Source: Tachypleus tridentatus
Lineage: Eukaryota > Arthropoda > Merostomata > Xiphosura > Limulidae
Length of the DNA: 64,000 bases
Direction: 5' to 3'
Assembly: GCF_004210375.1 (NCBI RefSeq)
Contig: NW_027467782.1
Coordinates: 30,793,276 to 30,857,275, forward strand
Part shown: positions 23,436 to 35,829 of the stretch, piece after piece
Numbering within the stretch: position 1 is the stretch's first letter
How the letters are laid out: each line of letters starts with the position of its first letter
The notes under the pieces: model-generated
Database searches by the model: none
What the model saw: only the letters and a program-made list of their open reading frames with translations
What the model was told of the DNA's origin: nothing
Program-made: the position numbers and the translations under genes

Positions 23436-24560
23436 CAGGAAAGATAGGCCTTGTGCAACACAACAACATGGTATCCAGCTAAAGTGAAGCCCTTTCAGAT
23501 ACCTTATGCAATGAAATACAGTGGAGCGCCGTTAAGATGCAGTATTTGGAGGGTCAACCTGCTTAACCACGGCTTAAGTGGTCTGCGGCTAAAACCTTTG
23601 TGACTGAAAAGCCGAAGTCGCTAACAGCTCAGAAACTGAAGTGATGTCTATTGGGTTTGTGGGTAATATTTATACAATTCCATAAAAATATTGGATTATC
23701 GAATTAAAAATAATACTTTAATTATTGATCACTTTTTTCACGGATTTACCGCGGATTAAGTTTAATGTATGGAGAGGTGTGATTCGGTAACAATGGCGGC
23801 CTCCATAAAGCTGGCATACAGGGCGGATAAGGTAGATTAACGGTCAATTTCTACTGTAATATATTCTATTTATTTCCCAAATTAAAGCAAATCCTTTTAA
23901 ATATCTCCTTGAAGTTATAAAGCCAGGATTAAATTCGTAAGCCACGTTTTGCACTTTCTTAAATTAGCGGTGAGCAGCGATAATCCTCGCTCATATTTGT
24001 CATGTCAGTGTCAACGACAAGGAGAGTGTGAGAAACTTTAAAAGCCAGGTAGTAGATTTAATACATCAAAATTCTGGGACAAGACTTGCTACAGCGGCTT
24101 AAGCAATTTCAGCGGTTTAATGGCTCCCACTGTACCTTACAAAGCAGGAAGCTGAGGCAATGTTGGAAGCTGGAATTGTTAAGCCTTCAAATTTAGCCTA
24201 CCATTTACCAGTTTTAATCACAAAAATTAGAGATAGGTTAACTGTTTCTAAATAAATTTCCAAAAGCTGAATCTTGTGATGAAGTTCAACTCTGAAACTA
24301 TGAACAACCTAGAAATTATAAGGTCAGGTTCTCTTCAAAGATCAACCTCAGTAAAGGTTATTGCCAAATCCTAATGAAGACAGGATTTACAGAGAAGACA
24401 GCATTTTAATACTAGATGGATTTACCAATTTCAGCAGGTGCCAAGTCAACTCTGCAGAAACATTCAACTGTATGATAAGGATGATGCTGTGCAACACCAC
24501 CAATATCAAGCACTATGCAGATGCCATCCTGACACTGTGAAATGGGATAACAACAAAATG
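23436..24560 (+). mobile_element. Ty3/gypsy-like reverse transcriptase relic, interrupted by a MITE
   Basis: Before the MITE the + strand reads WYPAKVKPFQIPYAM; after it EAEAMLEAGIVKPSNLAYHL, then (about 24340-24400) NLSKGYCQILMKTGFTEKTA. These are the typical entry to a gypsy-type RT (PYAM-x...E-x-L-x-x-G-I-(I/V)-x-P-S-x-S-x-Y) and the D-L-x-x-G-Y-x-Q-I-x-(M/V)...KTAF motif, with the catalytic Asp changed to Asn. Stops follow. No LTRs were identified, so limits are approximate. Reading continues in phase on both sides of the MITE target TA. Confidence 0.72.
23519..24132. mobile_element. TA-flanked MITE(s), pogo/Tigger-like ends
   Basis: Starts CAGTGGAGCGCCGTTAA and ends with the complement of CAGTGGGAGCCATTAAACC, each next to a TA. 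A further inward end complementary to CAGTAGAAATTGACCG is at about 23856, also followed by TA, so this is either two nested copies or one element with an internal terminal repeat. Internal sequence is GC-richer (cttaaccacggcttaagtgg, gcggattaag). No transposase frame. CAGTRG ends with TA duplication fit pogo-like Tc1/mariner elements. Confidence 0.7.
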
Positions 24561-25738
24561 TTTTGTTACCAACTGGAATATAGAAAGTTTAATAACTAAA
24601 ATATCAGAAAGCTCACAAATAAGTCTGTTTTTAATATTTATACATTATGAGTGTCAGTATCAGTTTTTTAAATAGATGAATGTGTTTCATGGTAACCACA
24701 AGTTTCATCACATGTTAAGTATACCATCACTGAGATGTTTTGAGAGAACAAACCAAATGCATCACCTTTTACAGTTACAAATTTGTATATGATCTATACA
24801 TGTCTGACTGTCAAGTTTTTAAATGACAAAAATGTATTTTCTGTGTGTTTAATGCTTAAAAACAACATTAAATAGAAATATTTTATAACTTATGTACTTT
24901 CCATCCAAGTGGTATAGTAAACAAGTTAGAAAATCTTGATTTTCTGTATTAGAACTTACTATATTAGTGGGGGGTTTCTTCTTAAAAATGCTTAACAAGT
25001 TTACAATTTTTGTAAATTAGTTCTGTTTAAGGATTTAAACATCTACAGTTTGTATTTATTACCACCAGTTAAGAGTACTTATGAAAGAAGCAAAAATTAT
25101 GCAAAGGACAACATTAAATAATGTTCCTCTTCTTTTTTTGTTACTAAATCCCTAATAATCTCATTAGATAAGAATTGTGTGCCCTACTTTGTGGAAAATA
25201 ATTCCTTGAATTCCTTGAACTGATCAATTACACTCAACCCATTAGTACCACACCTTTTATAACCCATACAAGAAAAGCACATGCTTACTTCTTAACATTT
25301 TTCAACCACAACATTATTCTAACGTGGTATCATTTTTAATTTTTTCTTTCACTCTTTTTTTTTCACTAATTTTTAAATTACCCTTAATTTCACATAACAG
25401 CCTTCATCTTTTTAACAGTTGCCATTTTTAGTTAAACAATTTATTTATCTTCATTATTTGAACAAAATAAACATACTAGAACATTACTTAATAAATATTT
25501 ACAACATCACAATATTTTGCAATTTCCTACCATATTCACCAAATAGTAAAATTGTACAATTTGATGACAGTATTTTATTTGGTGAACATATTAAAAAATA
25601 TGTTTACAAACACTGCAACTTAATAAAATCATAATGTGTTTATTAAAAAGTAAAAACAGTAATTAGAAACAGAGCATCAACAAAATAACTTTATTATGCT
25701 TTAAGCAATCTCAAGTTATGCAACCTCTTTGCTTCATA
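24561..25738. other. AT-rich DNA up to the right arm, no gene recognised
   Basis: Holds a 71-codon open frame (25419-25634) of biased, AT-driven composition that is not supported by any motif. Confidence 0.45.
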
Positions 25739-28579
25739 CAATATACATTTCAGTGTGTAGGTATATTATTAAACTTGAAGATGACAAAACCTTTTCCAAA
25801 CACTATACATTCATTATCATGTTAAACTTTTAATAAGATTTGTTATCAGTTCAACCCATCTTTAAACTGTATAAGCTTACTTACCTTATGCAAAGTTATC
25901 ATATATTTTCTCTTTGAATAAAACTAAAACTATAGCTTTAAAATATATATAATTTTATACACAAATACATTCAGAATTCACAACAAAGGGAACAGAAAAG
26001 AAACTTTACAAAGCTATAAAAAACAACCTATATTTTAACTTTATCAACACATGATAGTCTATGTGCTATATCCAAGCATATTTAAACTTTCTCAACAACT
26101 GTTATCATAGCAAGAATAGTTTCTCTTTTTCTTTTATGAAGAGGGGGTCCAATTAGACTTCTAGTAGTTTAATTAATAAGTGTACATCACATTCATTGTT
26201 TTATTATTTATACTTATGTGTTACAAGTAATTAGTGATAAAATTAATTAGAAAGTCTATTATTATTAGTTCATATAGGTTGTAATGAACAATTTAAAATC
26301 TATATCTTTATTTCTACCAATGTGATCAATTAGAAAATAAAAACAAACATTTAAAAACTTTAATTGAAATAAATTATTATATTTTGAAAGGAAAACCACG
26401 TCTACAACTATATTCACATTTTAATGTTTGCAAGCATCACATCTGTTTTCAATTCTTTTTTGTCACTTGAATTTTTACTTATTTTGGATATCAACAGTAC
26501 TAAAACATTTGTGACATTATAAGTTTCAAACAATGAAAAACAGATTTTAAAGTAGGCATATGTTACAAGAGCTACAAGTGTCATAAATATAAGGGCTACA
26601 AATGATGTAAGAAATAATAACCATAAATAGTTATTTCAAAATTTGGGTTGAAATAAAGTTTTTTATTATCATTTAGAGAAAAAAGGTAATTTTTTTCTAA
26701 CTTCATTACCAAAATGTCTGGTGCATATAGCTTAGTTGCTTTGCACCGTAAATTGCCAAGCTAACCAACCAACAATGAAAATGTCTAAACCCCTCCATTA
26801 TGCATTATAAATTCCGAAAAATAGCACTTTCTTTAAGGAAAACAAATCTCCATAAAGTCTAGAATGCATGCACACTGTTAATTTCTGGATAAAAACCAAG
26901 GCCTGATAATTTACCAGGGAAACATTAAGTTGATGTTCATATTATTGTATTCATAAGTCAATGGCTGAAGCTACACCTGACTGTTATAGATTCAAAATAA
27001 ACTAAATTCAAATAAATAATAATAAAGGTAATTAATAGACCAATCAAACAGATACTGAAACCTCATATTTATTTTCAATACTATTGACTGTTTTCCTAAT
27101 TAAATGAAGGGGAAAATGGAGGAGGAGTTAAGACCCCACAGATAAAAACATTAAATGATACAGGTATTACTTTAAAAAAAAAAAACAGCTAGAAGGGATG
27201 GGGTTTCAACTCCCTTGATCTCTACCTTAAATTAATGCCTATTCAAATATAATATTAAACAATATTATTATTAATCTCTGAAAAATGTGCATAATGTTTA
27301 CCCCTATGGATCCCTTCACCTCACCTGCATTCTCTCATACATAACTGAAGAACACAGTTATTAAATACTAAAAATATGAATGACTGGACCACTTGGGCTC
27401 CTGCTCTAAATGTGCTCACACTAATACAACTTTAAATAATAGTGATACAATTGTAAAGCAAAAAACATCACACAGTGTGAAAAAAAATCAAAATACAATA
27501 AATTTACACCTAATTATTTAAATAGCCAGAAAGTTGACAGTCAATGGTTCAAAATTGGTGCAGTGATAGATAGCTTCTGTAGCTTTGCAATAACAATGAC
27601 AGGAATAGTAAATTTAATGGCAATGGAAGTCATAAAGCATCCCCACACCTGCCTCTTATGCAAGTTTGTACCTAACAAATATTTTGATCATCTGGATATT
27701 TGGAATAACTAGAAACATTAATTTCAATTAGTTTATTACTTTCATGACAACTGATTTAATCATAATTTTGATTGATTGCTAAAATAAGTATCACAAACTC
27801 TTATTTTGATTGGTTAACTGACTCAGTTCTTCTGTAATGCACTGTCTTCTCATGAAGTTTATAAGAACTGACCACACCTTTTCAGCATGATATTAAAGTA
27901 GTAAAATGAGATAAATAACACCCAGAATTTGCATTTACCAGACCCAACTTAAATACATCTGATCTATTTAGGATGTGTGAGTTGGTGTGCATCACCACTG
28001 AAAATACCCCAAATTAGTCATTTTCTGACCTCAACAAAGTATTTGGTTATTTCAAAATCAGATTTGATACACTAGCCAAAGAACACTATTAAGAAACAGA
28101 AACAAGAAACAGTCTCATCTTTACCTGACACACCATCTCATGTGCACCAGACAAAACAATATCACCAAACAAGAAGCATCACAATGTAATTTGAAAACAA
28201 TTAGTCAACATGACTGTAATCCATCATTACTACACAACCTGTGTGAGGAAATTAGTCACTCACACAATCAGCAGAACTTCACAAGTAGCATGGAAATTTC
28301 TAAGGCAGACATAAAAAGACAGCTTTCTGTGCAAGACGTGAACTGCCTCTAAAAGATTAATTTTGATTACTGAATATTGAAGATGGTAATAATTGGACAC
28401 ACAAGTTGATTATTTTCATAAAATTAATTGATTACTTTGCATGAAACAAACTGATGTAATCAATTCTCATAGGTATACAATTGTATTTCATTCTGATTAA
28501 GAAATTTTGAAATTTAACCATGAATCTTGCAACAATAAGTTATTTTTTTGATCTGGCCTTATGCTGAGCAATATAAATC

Positions 28580-29454
28580 TAAATCAGATAGTCAAAGTGA
28601 GACAAACTTTCTCTGGCAAAACTTGTTTCATATTGTTGGCATATGAGAATAGTTTTGTATCATCAGATTTAATTGTATTTCCAGTCATGTTCATAAGATC
28701 ATCTGGATCTCTTGGAAGTAACGTAGTACAAAGAATCCTTAATCCTGCCATGCAGAATGCAAGCAATCACCTGCTCTTTTCAAGAGCACTGAAACTTGAT
28801 GCTTTTCATAGAGCTTCTTGATTTGGAAAGTTTAATGTTGTTGTGGATTCAATACCAAATTGAATCGGCATTGCTCCTGTGCCACGTTGAAATACCACAA
28901 CAATGTCTTGCGTTTACACTTCAGTTCTTGGATTATCTGCATCATTCATTCAGTGTCACAAACTCCATGGGATCCTCAGAAGTACTGCTACACATTTCAT
29001 CTTCATCACTCTCCAGTGGAATAGATGAATCAGTCCTTCATTTTCTCTTTCTTCATACTTTTAAATTACCTTGCAGCTCTTTCACACCTGCTTTTTGTGT
29101 CATTTTGACCTCTAAGTCTGAACCATTGCATCTACACTGTCACTTTGAACTTACAAGCCACTTTCTTCTTTTCCTGTATTAATGTTACTTTATCAATAGA
29201 GGATCAGTACACTTAATCACTGAATGTTGTAGCATGTTGATATCTGTTTTGTAGCCAGCTGGAGATCCAGTTTTCACAAACTGTGTAACAGTTGTCTGTT
29301 TTTTGGCCAATGAGGTTTTGGTGAAGTCATCAGCCAATAAACAAAATTTCCAGATTGACAGCAAAGTACAATTATCTACCCACCTTGTTTCTGGTCTTGT
29401 ATCTGAATTTGTTTTAAGGAAAAAAGATTTAGTATTATAAAAATAGTTTTTCAT
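28580..29454 (-). pseudogene. Decayed unidentified coding sequence (right-arm copy)
   Basis: Partner of 8810-9590. The minus strand opens with an 89-codon frame containing TRWVDNCTLLSIWKF and KKQTTVTQFVKTGSPAGYKT, then shifts frame for an acidic segment (LESDEDEMCSSTSEDP) and DPDDLMNMTGNTIKSDDTKL. Stops separate the parts. Comparison with the left copy shows the first frame is better preserved here. Family not recognised; a transposase or a lost host gene are possible. Confidence 0.35.
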
Positions 29455-30663
29455 AGTTTAAAACTTTCACATAAAGAGTCACTAAAGCAATTAAGTTAAA
29501 AGGAAAAGTACTTGTCCTATTGAGTACTCTTCATGATTTACCAGCTGCTGGAAAAGCTTTTTTTCTGATTACGATAGAGCCACAATTCAAAGTAATAGGA
29601 CATGCACTTATTTCACCATTGCTTTTAAAGTTTAAAAATCGTAAATTTACAATTTATGTTGTCCCTACTTATGAGTTATATACTAATAATTTCATTTTAA
29701 AATGTTGTCAAATCTACTTACATTGAACATAACATTTGTAATAATATTGCAGATACTACTTATAATTAGCATGAACAATTATGTAACTAACTCATTTTTG
29801 TATTAACACTCACAGACTGGAATTAGGCTTAGCCGCTACGGTAAATTCAAGGTACAATATATTACTTCAACGTACAAATATTGCACTGGTTACAATTTAC
29901 ATAATTCAGTATTTCAGTACCTATGTATACAACAATAAAATTTAAAATTGTTTTACATTGATATATTTCATTCTTTTGATCAACTTTCTTTCCTGGTTCG
30001 TTTGGTTTTTCTTTGGAGACATCACTTCACTAAAATAAAACTATAAAAATTGTCAGTTTTCTGAGTAGTTAGCTATTTGTATGTGTTATCAAGCGACCTC
30101 TACAGTTTCGAACAAAGAGTACAACCGAATCTGCAATAAAGTTCTCGTCATATTAAGAAAATAAGAAAGCATGCGTATGTTCATATTCTTATCATTGTTA
30201 GTAGAACAGAACATTTTGTGATATCAGTAGTATTATTAGGTTAAAAGGTGAGAAAGAGGACTTGATTGATATCATAATAGTTGTCTCCAGATCCTAAGAT
30301 AAGTAATTAATATGATTTTAATCTGTAATTTTTGATATTGCATTAGTTTTAGAACTAGCGCTCATACCCACGAAATGTTTAAAGCTAAAATTCAATGTCA
30401 GATGCTGATCAAACTCAAAACTGGTAGTAGAGGTAGTTGTAACTTAATTATTGCAAATACAAATTATAGTTCTTCAAGGTGTGTTTGAGATTGGGATAAA
30501 TGGCTCATTTATTGTCTGAGTTAACAATATTTTGTGACACAATAACTTGTAAGTTACACAAAATTCCGAATAACAAGACTTGCATTCTCAAAGCAGTATA
30601 TTTTAATTTTAGATTATAACATAGTTTAGTAACAAACTTTTCAAATATTTGTTGGACATCAGT

Positions 30664-30787
30664 TTGTTTGTTTAGAATTAAGCACAAAGCTGCACAATGG
30701 GCTATCTGTGCTCTGTACACCATGGGCATCGAAACCCAGATTTTAGTGGTGTGAGTCTGCAGACATACCGCTGTGTCATTAGGGGCT
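30664..30787 (-). mobile_element. tRNA-derived SINE (family 2), right-arm copy
   Basis: Same insertion as 7341-7471, with near-identical flanking repeats (ttggacatcagt at 30652-30663, ttggacctcagt at 30788-30799). One target repeat has acquired a substitution. Confidence 0.88.
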
Positions 30788-30850
30788 TGGACCTCAGTAT
30801 GAGCAATTTTCTAACATCTAAATTGAATTTTATTAGGTGTCAGTTAAGTC

Positions 30851-31165
30851 CTCAAATGTTACCTAAGAGTATTAATAATAGACGTAACACACTTAGCAGA
30901 TTAAGTAAAAAATATCAATTCTTGAAGCTTTTGTCTTTGATTGATAATGTAGCACCAAAGAAACTGCTGTTGTGGCATATAACACAACTCATTAAAGACA
31001 TGAGTCCTTAGGGGCTCATAACAGTTCTCAAATGTTACCTAAGAGTATTAATAATAGACGTAATACACTTAGCAGATTAAGTAAAAAATATTAATTCTTA
31101 AAGCTTTTGTTTTTGATTGATAATGTAGCACCAAAGAAACTGCTGTTGTGGCATATAATACAACT
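30851..31165 (+). repeat. Direct tandem duplication, period 176 bp
   Basis: The block starting ctcaaatgttacctaagagt at 30851 recurs at 31027 and is nearly identical for about 140 bp (through acaactcattaa). The left arm has only one copy (about 7130-7275), so the duplication is younger than the arms. Confidence 0.92.
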
Positions 31166-31941
31166 CATTAAGGACATTCATTTGAAGCATTCTTGGAAAT
31201 TTCACACGCACACATTTATATTCTTGTGGGATCACTGACCATTAACAGGGAGCCAAAGGGTCTGATATTACTGAAGATGAAAACATTTTTAAATTGTTCA
31301 GTTACTAATTTTGCTTATGCTTGTGATTTTTTTGGATAAAATACAAATAATTTTCACAATGAAATGTTATTACGTAAATTTCAAATATTTGCACATTTTA
31401 TAGAAATGTAATATAAAAAAATTTTCACCATTTCAGTTTTAATTTGATAAAAAATACGTATATACTGAATATACTTTATATATGTATATATACAGTCATA
31501 AACTATAGCAGTTTATAAAATAACTTTTAAAAATATTTTAAGTGTAATATTTTTATCATTTGAGTTATCTATGATTACACAAGATAACATCTACACACTC
31601 ACATAATTTTGAAAGGTATTTTTAAAGCATTTAATTATTTTCCTATTGTAAATAATATGATATGATGATGGATTTTAATGAATCTTTGTAGGCATTGGAG
31701 CCTTTTAACAATAAAATATTGTTTTCACTGCATAATGCTCCTGTCTTACTGGTAAATATCAGTTATTCTCTTTGAAATGAAACATCTGTTTTCAATTGCC
31801 TAACTTTAAACTTCATACAACGTTTGAACCACTTACTTAATCAAATAAAATTCTGGTTCTTATTCCATAGTATCAACCATTATTTGTATCTTGATAAAAT
31901 TATTGCAAATATTAACAACAAAGGCACCATATATAAATATA

Positions 31942-32675
31942 CTCTTCAAAAAAAAGAAAGGCAAAAGGATCAACATGGATCAACTCGTGACCGTCCACGA
32001 TCTGGCAGACCTCGTGTGACCACGCCCGCACAGGATCACTACATCCGGTTACGTGACCTTCAGGATAGGACCACCACTGCGACGTCTACTGCTTCAACAG
32101 ACCTTTTGCACATTCGAGGGAATCTTACGGCTCAACGATACGTCGACGAGATTCTAAGACCCCATGTGCAACCCATCATGGTGAACTTCAATGACGTTTT
32201 TCAACACGACAACGCCCGTCCTCACACATCCCGACTCACCACTGTCTTCTTGAGACACCACAACATCAACATTCTTCCATGGCCCTCCAGATCACCACAT
32301 TTAAGCCCCATCGAACATCTTTGGGACGAGTTGGACCGACGTCTGCGACGGCGACAACCTCAACCGCAGACTCTACCTCAGCTTGCAGCAGCTATGCAGG
32401 CTGAGTGGACAGCCATTCCACAGGATGTGATTCGTCATCTCATCGCTTCCATGGGCAGGAGATGCCAAACAGTTATTGATGCTCACGGGGCATACTCGTT
32501 ATTGACGTTGAGTGACGTTAAACTTCAACTAGTGAGCGTGGACTTCGCCTTTGCAGACTTTGGATTTTCAGCAGTGACTGTGCATAGTTTTACACATGTC
32601 ACACAGAACTACCGGAATAAACTTGTTAACAATATGTCTCATATTTTGCCTTTTGCGTTTCTTTTTTTTGAAGGC
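31942..32675 (+). mobile_element. Tc1-like (DD34E) transposon, internally deleted, right arm only
   Basis: Terminal inverted repeats ctcttcaaaaaaaagaaagg (left) and the complement gccttcaaaaaaaagaaacg (right) lie next to TA dinucleotides (31940-31941, 32676-32677). The left arm has the empty site near 5340-5355 (aaacatatttatacatgg). The 734-bp length is about half that of a full Tc1 element. Confidence 0.93.
31971..32514 (+). pseudogene. Tc1-like transposase, internally deleted
   Basis: The frame begins inside the element with STRDRPRSGRPRVTTPAQD, the GRPR-type linker between the two helix-turn-helix motifs, then part of the second motif (YIRLRDLQDRTTTATS). It jumps to LTAQRYVDEILRPHV and the catalytic domain HDNARPHTS...SPIEHLWDELDRRL. 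The Asp of HDNARP and the Glu of SPIEHLWD are separated by 34 residues (DD34E). The first catalytic Asp and its surroundings are deleted, so the protein cannot be an active transposase. The open frame extends beyond both ends of the element; the upstream ATG at 31824 lies outside and is not meaningful. Confidence 0.92.
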
Positions 32676-33057
32676 TATATGTTTTGAATCCCATTGGAAA
32701 ATAATGGTGGTGTAAAGGTTTAAAATTATTTAAGTATGATTATTTACACACATTGAAAACCTTCAGTAGTCTAATGTATTTGATTGAGGTAAAAAAAGCT
32801 AAAAGAATTAGGAATCGTTTTTTTAGAGAAATTTATAATTTGAAAACAAGAAGGCTATTTTAACCTTGATATAAGATTTTGATTTGGGCTACTATTGCAT
32901 TTAGTAGCTTATAAGGCTCACTGGCATACAACAACTACAGTAGTGGTTGGAATACTATTGATGTCAGTAGTTTGTTATAACAACAGTTTTATGATATGAA
33001 GTTTGGGAATGCTAACTTAGAAAAGGTATTCACCCATAACAACTGTTATACAAGTGT

Positions 33058-33190
33058 TCATTGTCTGTCCCTAGTAGAACAGAGGTAAGTCTTTGAATTT
33101 ATAATGCTAAAATCAGGGTTTTGATTCCCCTTAGTGGACACAGCAGATAGCCCGTTGTTGCTTTGCTGTAACAAAACAAACACATTCTGT
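33058..33190 (+). mobile_element. tRNA-derived SINE (family 2), right-arm copy
   Basis: Partner of 4826-4953, with B-box-like gggttttgattcccc, body cacagcagatagcccgttg and tail gctttgctgtaacaaaacaa. Confidence 0.7.
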
Positions 33191-34560
33191 CTGATATGTC
33201 TAGAATATTATCTACCATCCACTCACCATATTGTCTGACTGAAATTATATATGAATGAAATCATTAGATCATTAATGCATGTAATAAACCTTTGAAGTCC
33301 ACAGTACATGTAGTTTTTAAATTAATTAATGCATTCGGAGGAGATTTTAAGTTTTAACTTGTTATATTATATTCTTAAAGTTTATTTGCAATTTTTCTCT
33401 ATTTTGTTTCACACAACTATTTAAAAGTTATTATATTTTATTAGAATATCTCTCCTTTATGATTGAACCTTTTTACATTTATTACTCATGTAAAATAATA
33501 ACATTTGGTCAATCTAGAATCTCTTAAAGCTGAAAAATTATATATCTGAGACAGCTCATATCATTATGTTTTCATCATCAACTTTGAGGGTTATTTTTAG
33601 GAGTCACAGGACGATGAAAAAATTCTGTACATATAAAAAATTTGCTAATGTGTTCATGGGCTATGTAGCAGTGGTAGTGGATTTATCAAGTGGAAGCTGA
33701 CGTATGCTCTCCATAGAGAGCCATTGTGTGGGTTTTCTGTACATTAAAACACAGCTGGCTACAGTACAATGTTTTATCTCATTAGACAGGACTTAGTGTA
33801 CAAACAGTACTGGTATGTTTTGTTGTTTTTTCTGGTCATAATCAGCTATGTTTTTTGAGTGGTTGTGATACATGCTTTATTAAATAGTGGGGTTTAACTA
33901 CATTGCTTTAGTGATTATGTTGTGAATTTTATTTCCTGAAGAAAGGTAATTATAGCCTTTAGGTGTTATTTATCATCCCTATCTGGTAAAACATAACAGA
34001 AGTGATCATGTTGTATATTTTGTTTTTTAGTGAGGTATGAGTTTAGTGCATTATGTAATTATAGTATTTGATTTTTGTCCTGTTGAGATGTTAATCCAGT
34101 GTTTTGGTATCATGAAAATTCTAGTTAAAAATAATGATATCTAGATATTTTCAAACATTTGTTAACTTTTCATAAGTTTATACAATCGCTGTCTTCAGCG
34201 ATATTTACTCGTGAAAAACTTTAAAGGAACTCAACATTAACAGTTTTTATGCCCCTGTAAAAGTGTTTCTTGTGCATAACATCAGGGTCATGAAAGCAAG
34301 AACTTGTTTATCCTTTTTAATACTACTAAAATATTATTGTATAAACATTTGATCATTTTTTAGGTTTTGTAATGTCATTAAAACTTTTAATTACTTTTCC
34401 ATTATTTACAATTTGTTACCCTCTTGTAAGTTACAAAAAAACAATGTGCTCATTACCTTTTAAGGAGTTTCAAAATGACAGGGTTTGTAATTTTGTTGTT
34501 TTCTGACAATAATTATATTTGCTTAGGCTGCAAGCTAAGAAGTGATGCATTAAATTAATC

Positions 34561-34662
34561 TTGATTCTCCTTTATTATGTTTATAAAGAATACTTGATTA
34601 TGAGTTCCAATAAAAATTGCCAGGTTTATCAGCAGCATCACTTAAAACCTCTAGATACCTAC
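34561..34662. other. Unique DNA just outside the right arm
   Basis: Similarity to the left arm stops at about 34560. No feature recognised. Confidence 0.5.
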
Positions 34663-34845
34663 CTTGTAGCTTAATATTGGAAAATGTCACTACCACAGCA
34701 AGTTCTTGGATATAAAATATGGCAATTATCAGTCAGGTTTTCAAAGAAATCTATGCAGTCTTGATGACATTCTGTAAACCCTGACATAATGTGATTGGGA
34801 TTAACTTGTTGCCACTTGCTGGTAATATCAGTAGCAGGTTACCAC
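34663..34845 (-). pseudogene. Unidentified exon-like block (gamma)
   Basis: One frame is open for 56 codons on the minus strand and reads like real protein: KWQQVNPNHIMSGFTECHQD then CIDFFENL. It ends at a TAA 8 nt before a good donor (tacaag|gtaggt), so the exon would need one frame change to splice. The GFTEC...FFEN pattern faintly resembles the Orange domain of Hairy/E(spl) or clockwork-orange bHLH repressors, but this is weak. The acceptor was not identified. Confidence 0.3.
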
Positions 34846-35522
34846 AGAGATGTATTGTTCTTACCATGCATACACAGTAAATGCCATTGAAATAATGCAC
34901 TTTATGTAATTTCAGATTACTGTACCTATATAAACAGCTGTTTTATGTTGGACGAAATTCTCCTGCAGGGTTAAGAACCTAAAAGAACAAACCAACATTT
35001 ACTATTATGGAGTATATATAGCTGCAAATCTACAGTATGACTTAAATGAGTCTTACAAATCATAGTGATCAAGTCTGATTGTAAGCACTTGTCTGTAATG
35101 GCAGATTCATTGCTCTTAACTTTAACCCTCTGTTCCTAGAAACATTTCTTGAGACGTCTCTGAACTAAGTAGTTTAGAATTAGTAGATATTTTATTTTTA
35201 CCTAAAAACATTGAATGAATTTTTATTTCTTAAAAAGTTATTGAAGTTGCTATTTAAGAGATGTTTTCTTGTAGGAAAGACAAATAGAAAGTTCACTAAC
35301 ATAAGTTTCAGTATTAAATGATAAAGAGAAACAACAAACAAACATGCAAATCAGGTACATATTGTAATGATGCCAGGAAAACACTAGGTAAAAAAAAATC
35401 AATTAAAAAAACAAAATATAGGAGTTTGAGAGTGTTTACAAGAGAATAACTTATTGTTTAATTTTAAAAGTATAATAAAGAGAACAGACTACTAATATTC
35501 ATCACTGGTACAACTCACTTAC

Positions 35523-35602
35523 CATTTCAAACAATACAATAGTCTTCTTCTGCTAGATGGTCGTGTTTAACCTTCCAGTCCTCTTTACCTCAAAATTAAT
35601 AT
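35523..35602 (-). pseudogene. Unidentified exon-like block (beta)
   Basis: Eighty nt between a consensus acceptor (taacattacag) and donor (gtaagtgag). The frames read FEVKRTGRLNTT then a stop, or KEDWKVKHDHLAEEDYCIV. Splice-site quality on both sides suggests a real exon or a recent relic, on the same strand as blocks alpha and gamma. Gene unknown. Confidence 0.3.
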
Positions 35603-35687
35603 CTGTAATGTTAAACATCTTTTTTCTTGATCATTTAATGGGAGTGTGTACAAAGAGAGCATACTCATATCAAGAATTTCAACTTAC

Positions 35688-35829
35688 ATTCTTAATCCAG
35701 TGAATAATGTCACTCCATGACCTTTGTTCACTGACAGCATTGGTCATGAAATATTGGTCAGACTTGCGGGGGGTCAATTATCTGTTATAGCCGTTCGGTT
35801 ACTCCCGAAGGACAAGGCGCTGAGGTCAT
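35688..35829 (-). pseudogene. Unidentified exon-like block (alpha), possible first exon
   Basis: On the minus strand an ATG at 35829 opens MTSAPCPSGVTERL, then a stop; after a run of six C the next frame reads KSDQYFMTNAVSEQRSW then SDIIHWIKN and meets a perfect donor gtaagt at 35687. The change of frame at the homopolymer could be a sequencing error. The region is richer in CpG than its surroundings, as expected near a 5' end. No family recognised. Confidence 0.35.

Larger units (their letters stand above)
17728..25738. other. Spacer between the inverted-repeat arms
   Basis: About 8.0 kb of single-copy sequence in the window. It holds a diverged tandem repeat, three minus-strand exons assigned to a ZC3H15-like gene, a family-2 SINE, and a gypsy-like relic with a MITE inside. 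Recombination between the flanking arms would invert exactly this segment. Confidence 0.85.
25739..34560 (-). repeat. Right arm of giant inverted repeat
   Basis: Reverse-complement partner of 3460-17727. It is 8.8 kb: it lacks the two left SINEs and the 0.5-kb and 4.83-kb left segments, and has gained a Tc1-like element (31942-32675) and a 176-bp tandem duplication (30851-31165). After removing the differences, both arms are close to 7.9 kb. No intact gene was found in it. Confidence 0.93.

Noticed and set aside
31824..32687. An 864-bp open frame as an intact gene
   Set aside because: Its start and end lie outside the Tc1-like element; the transposase part lacks the first catalytic Asp and the intervening region.
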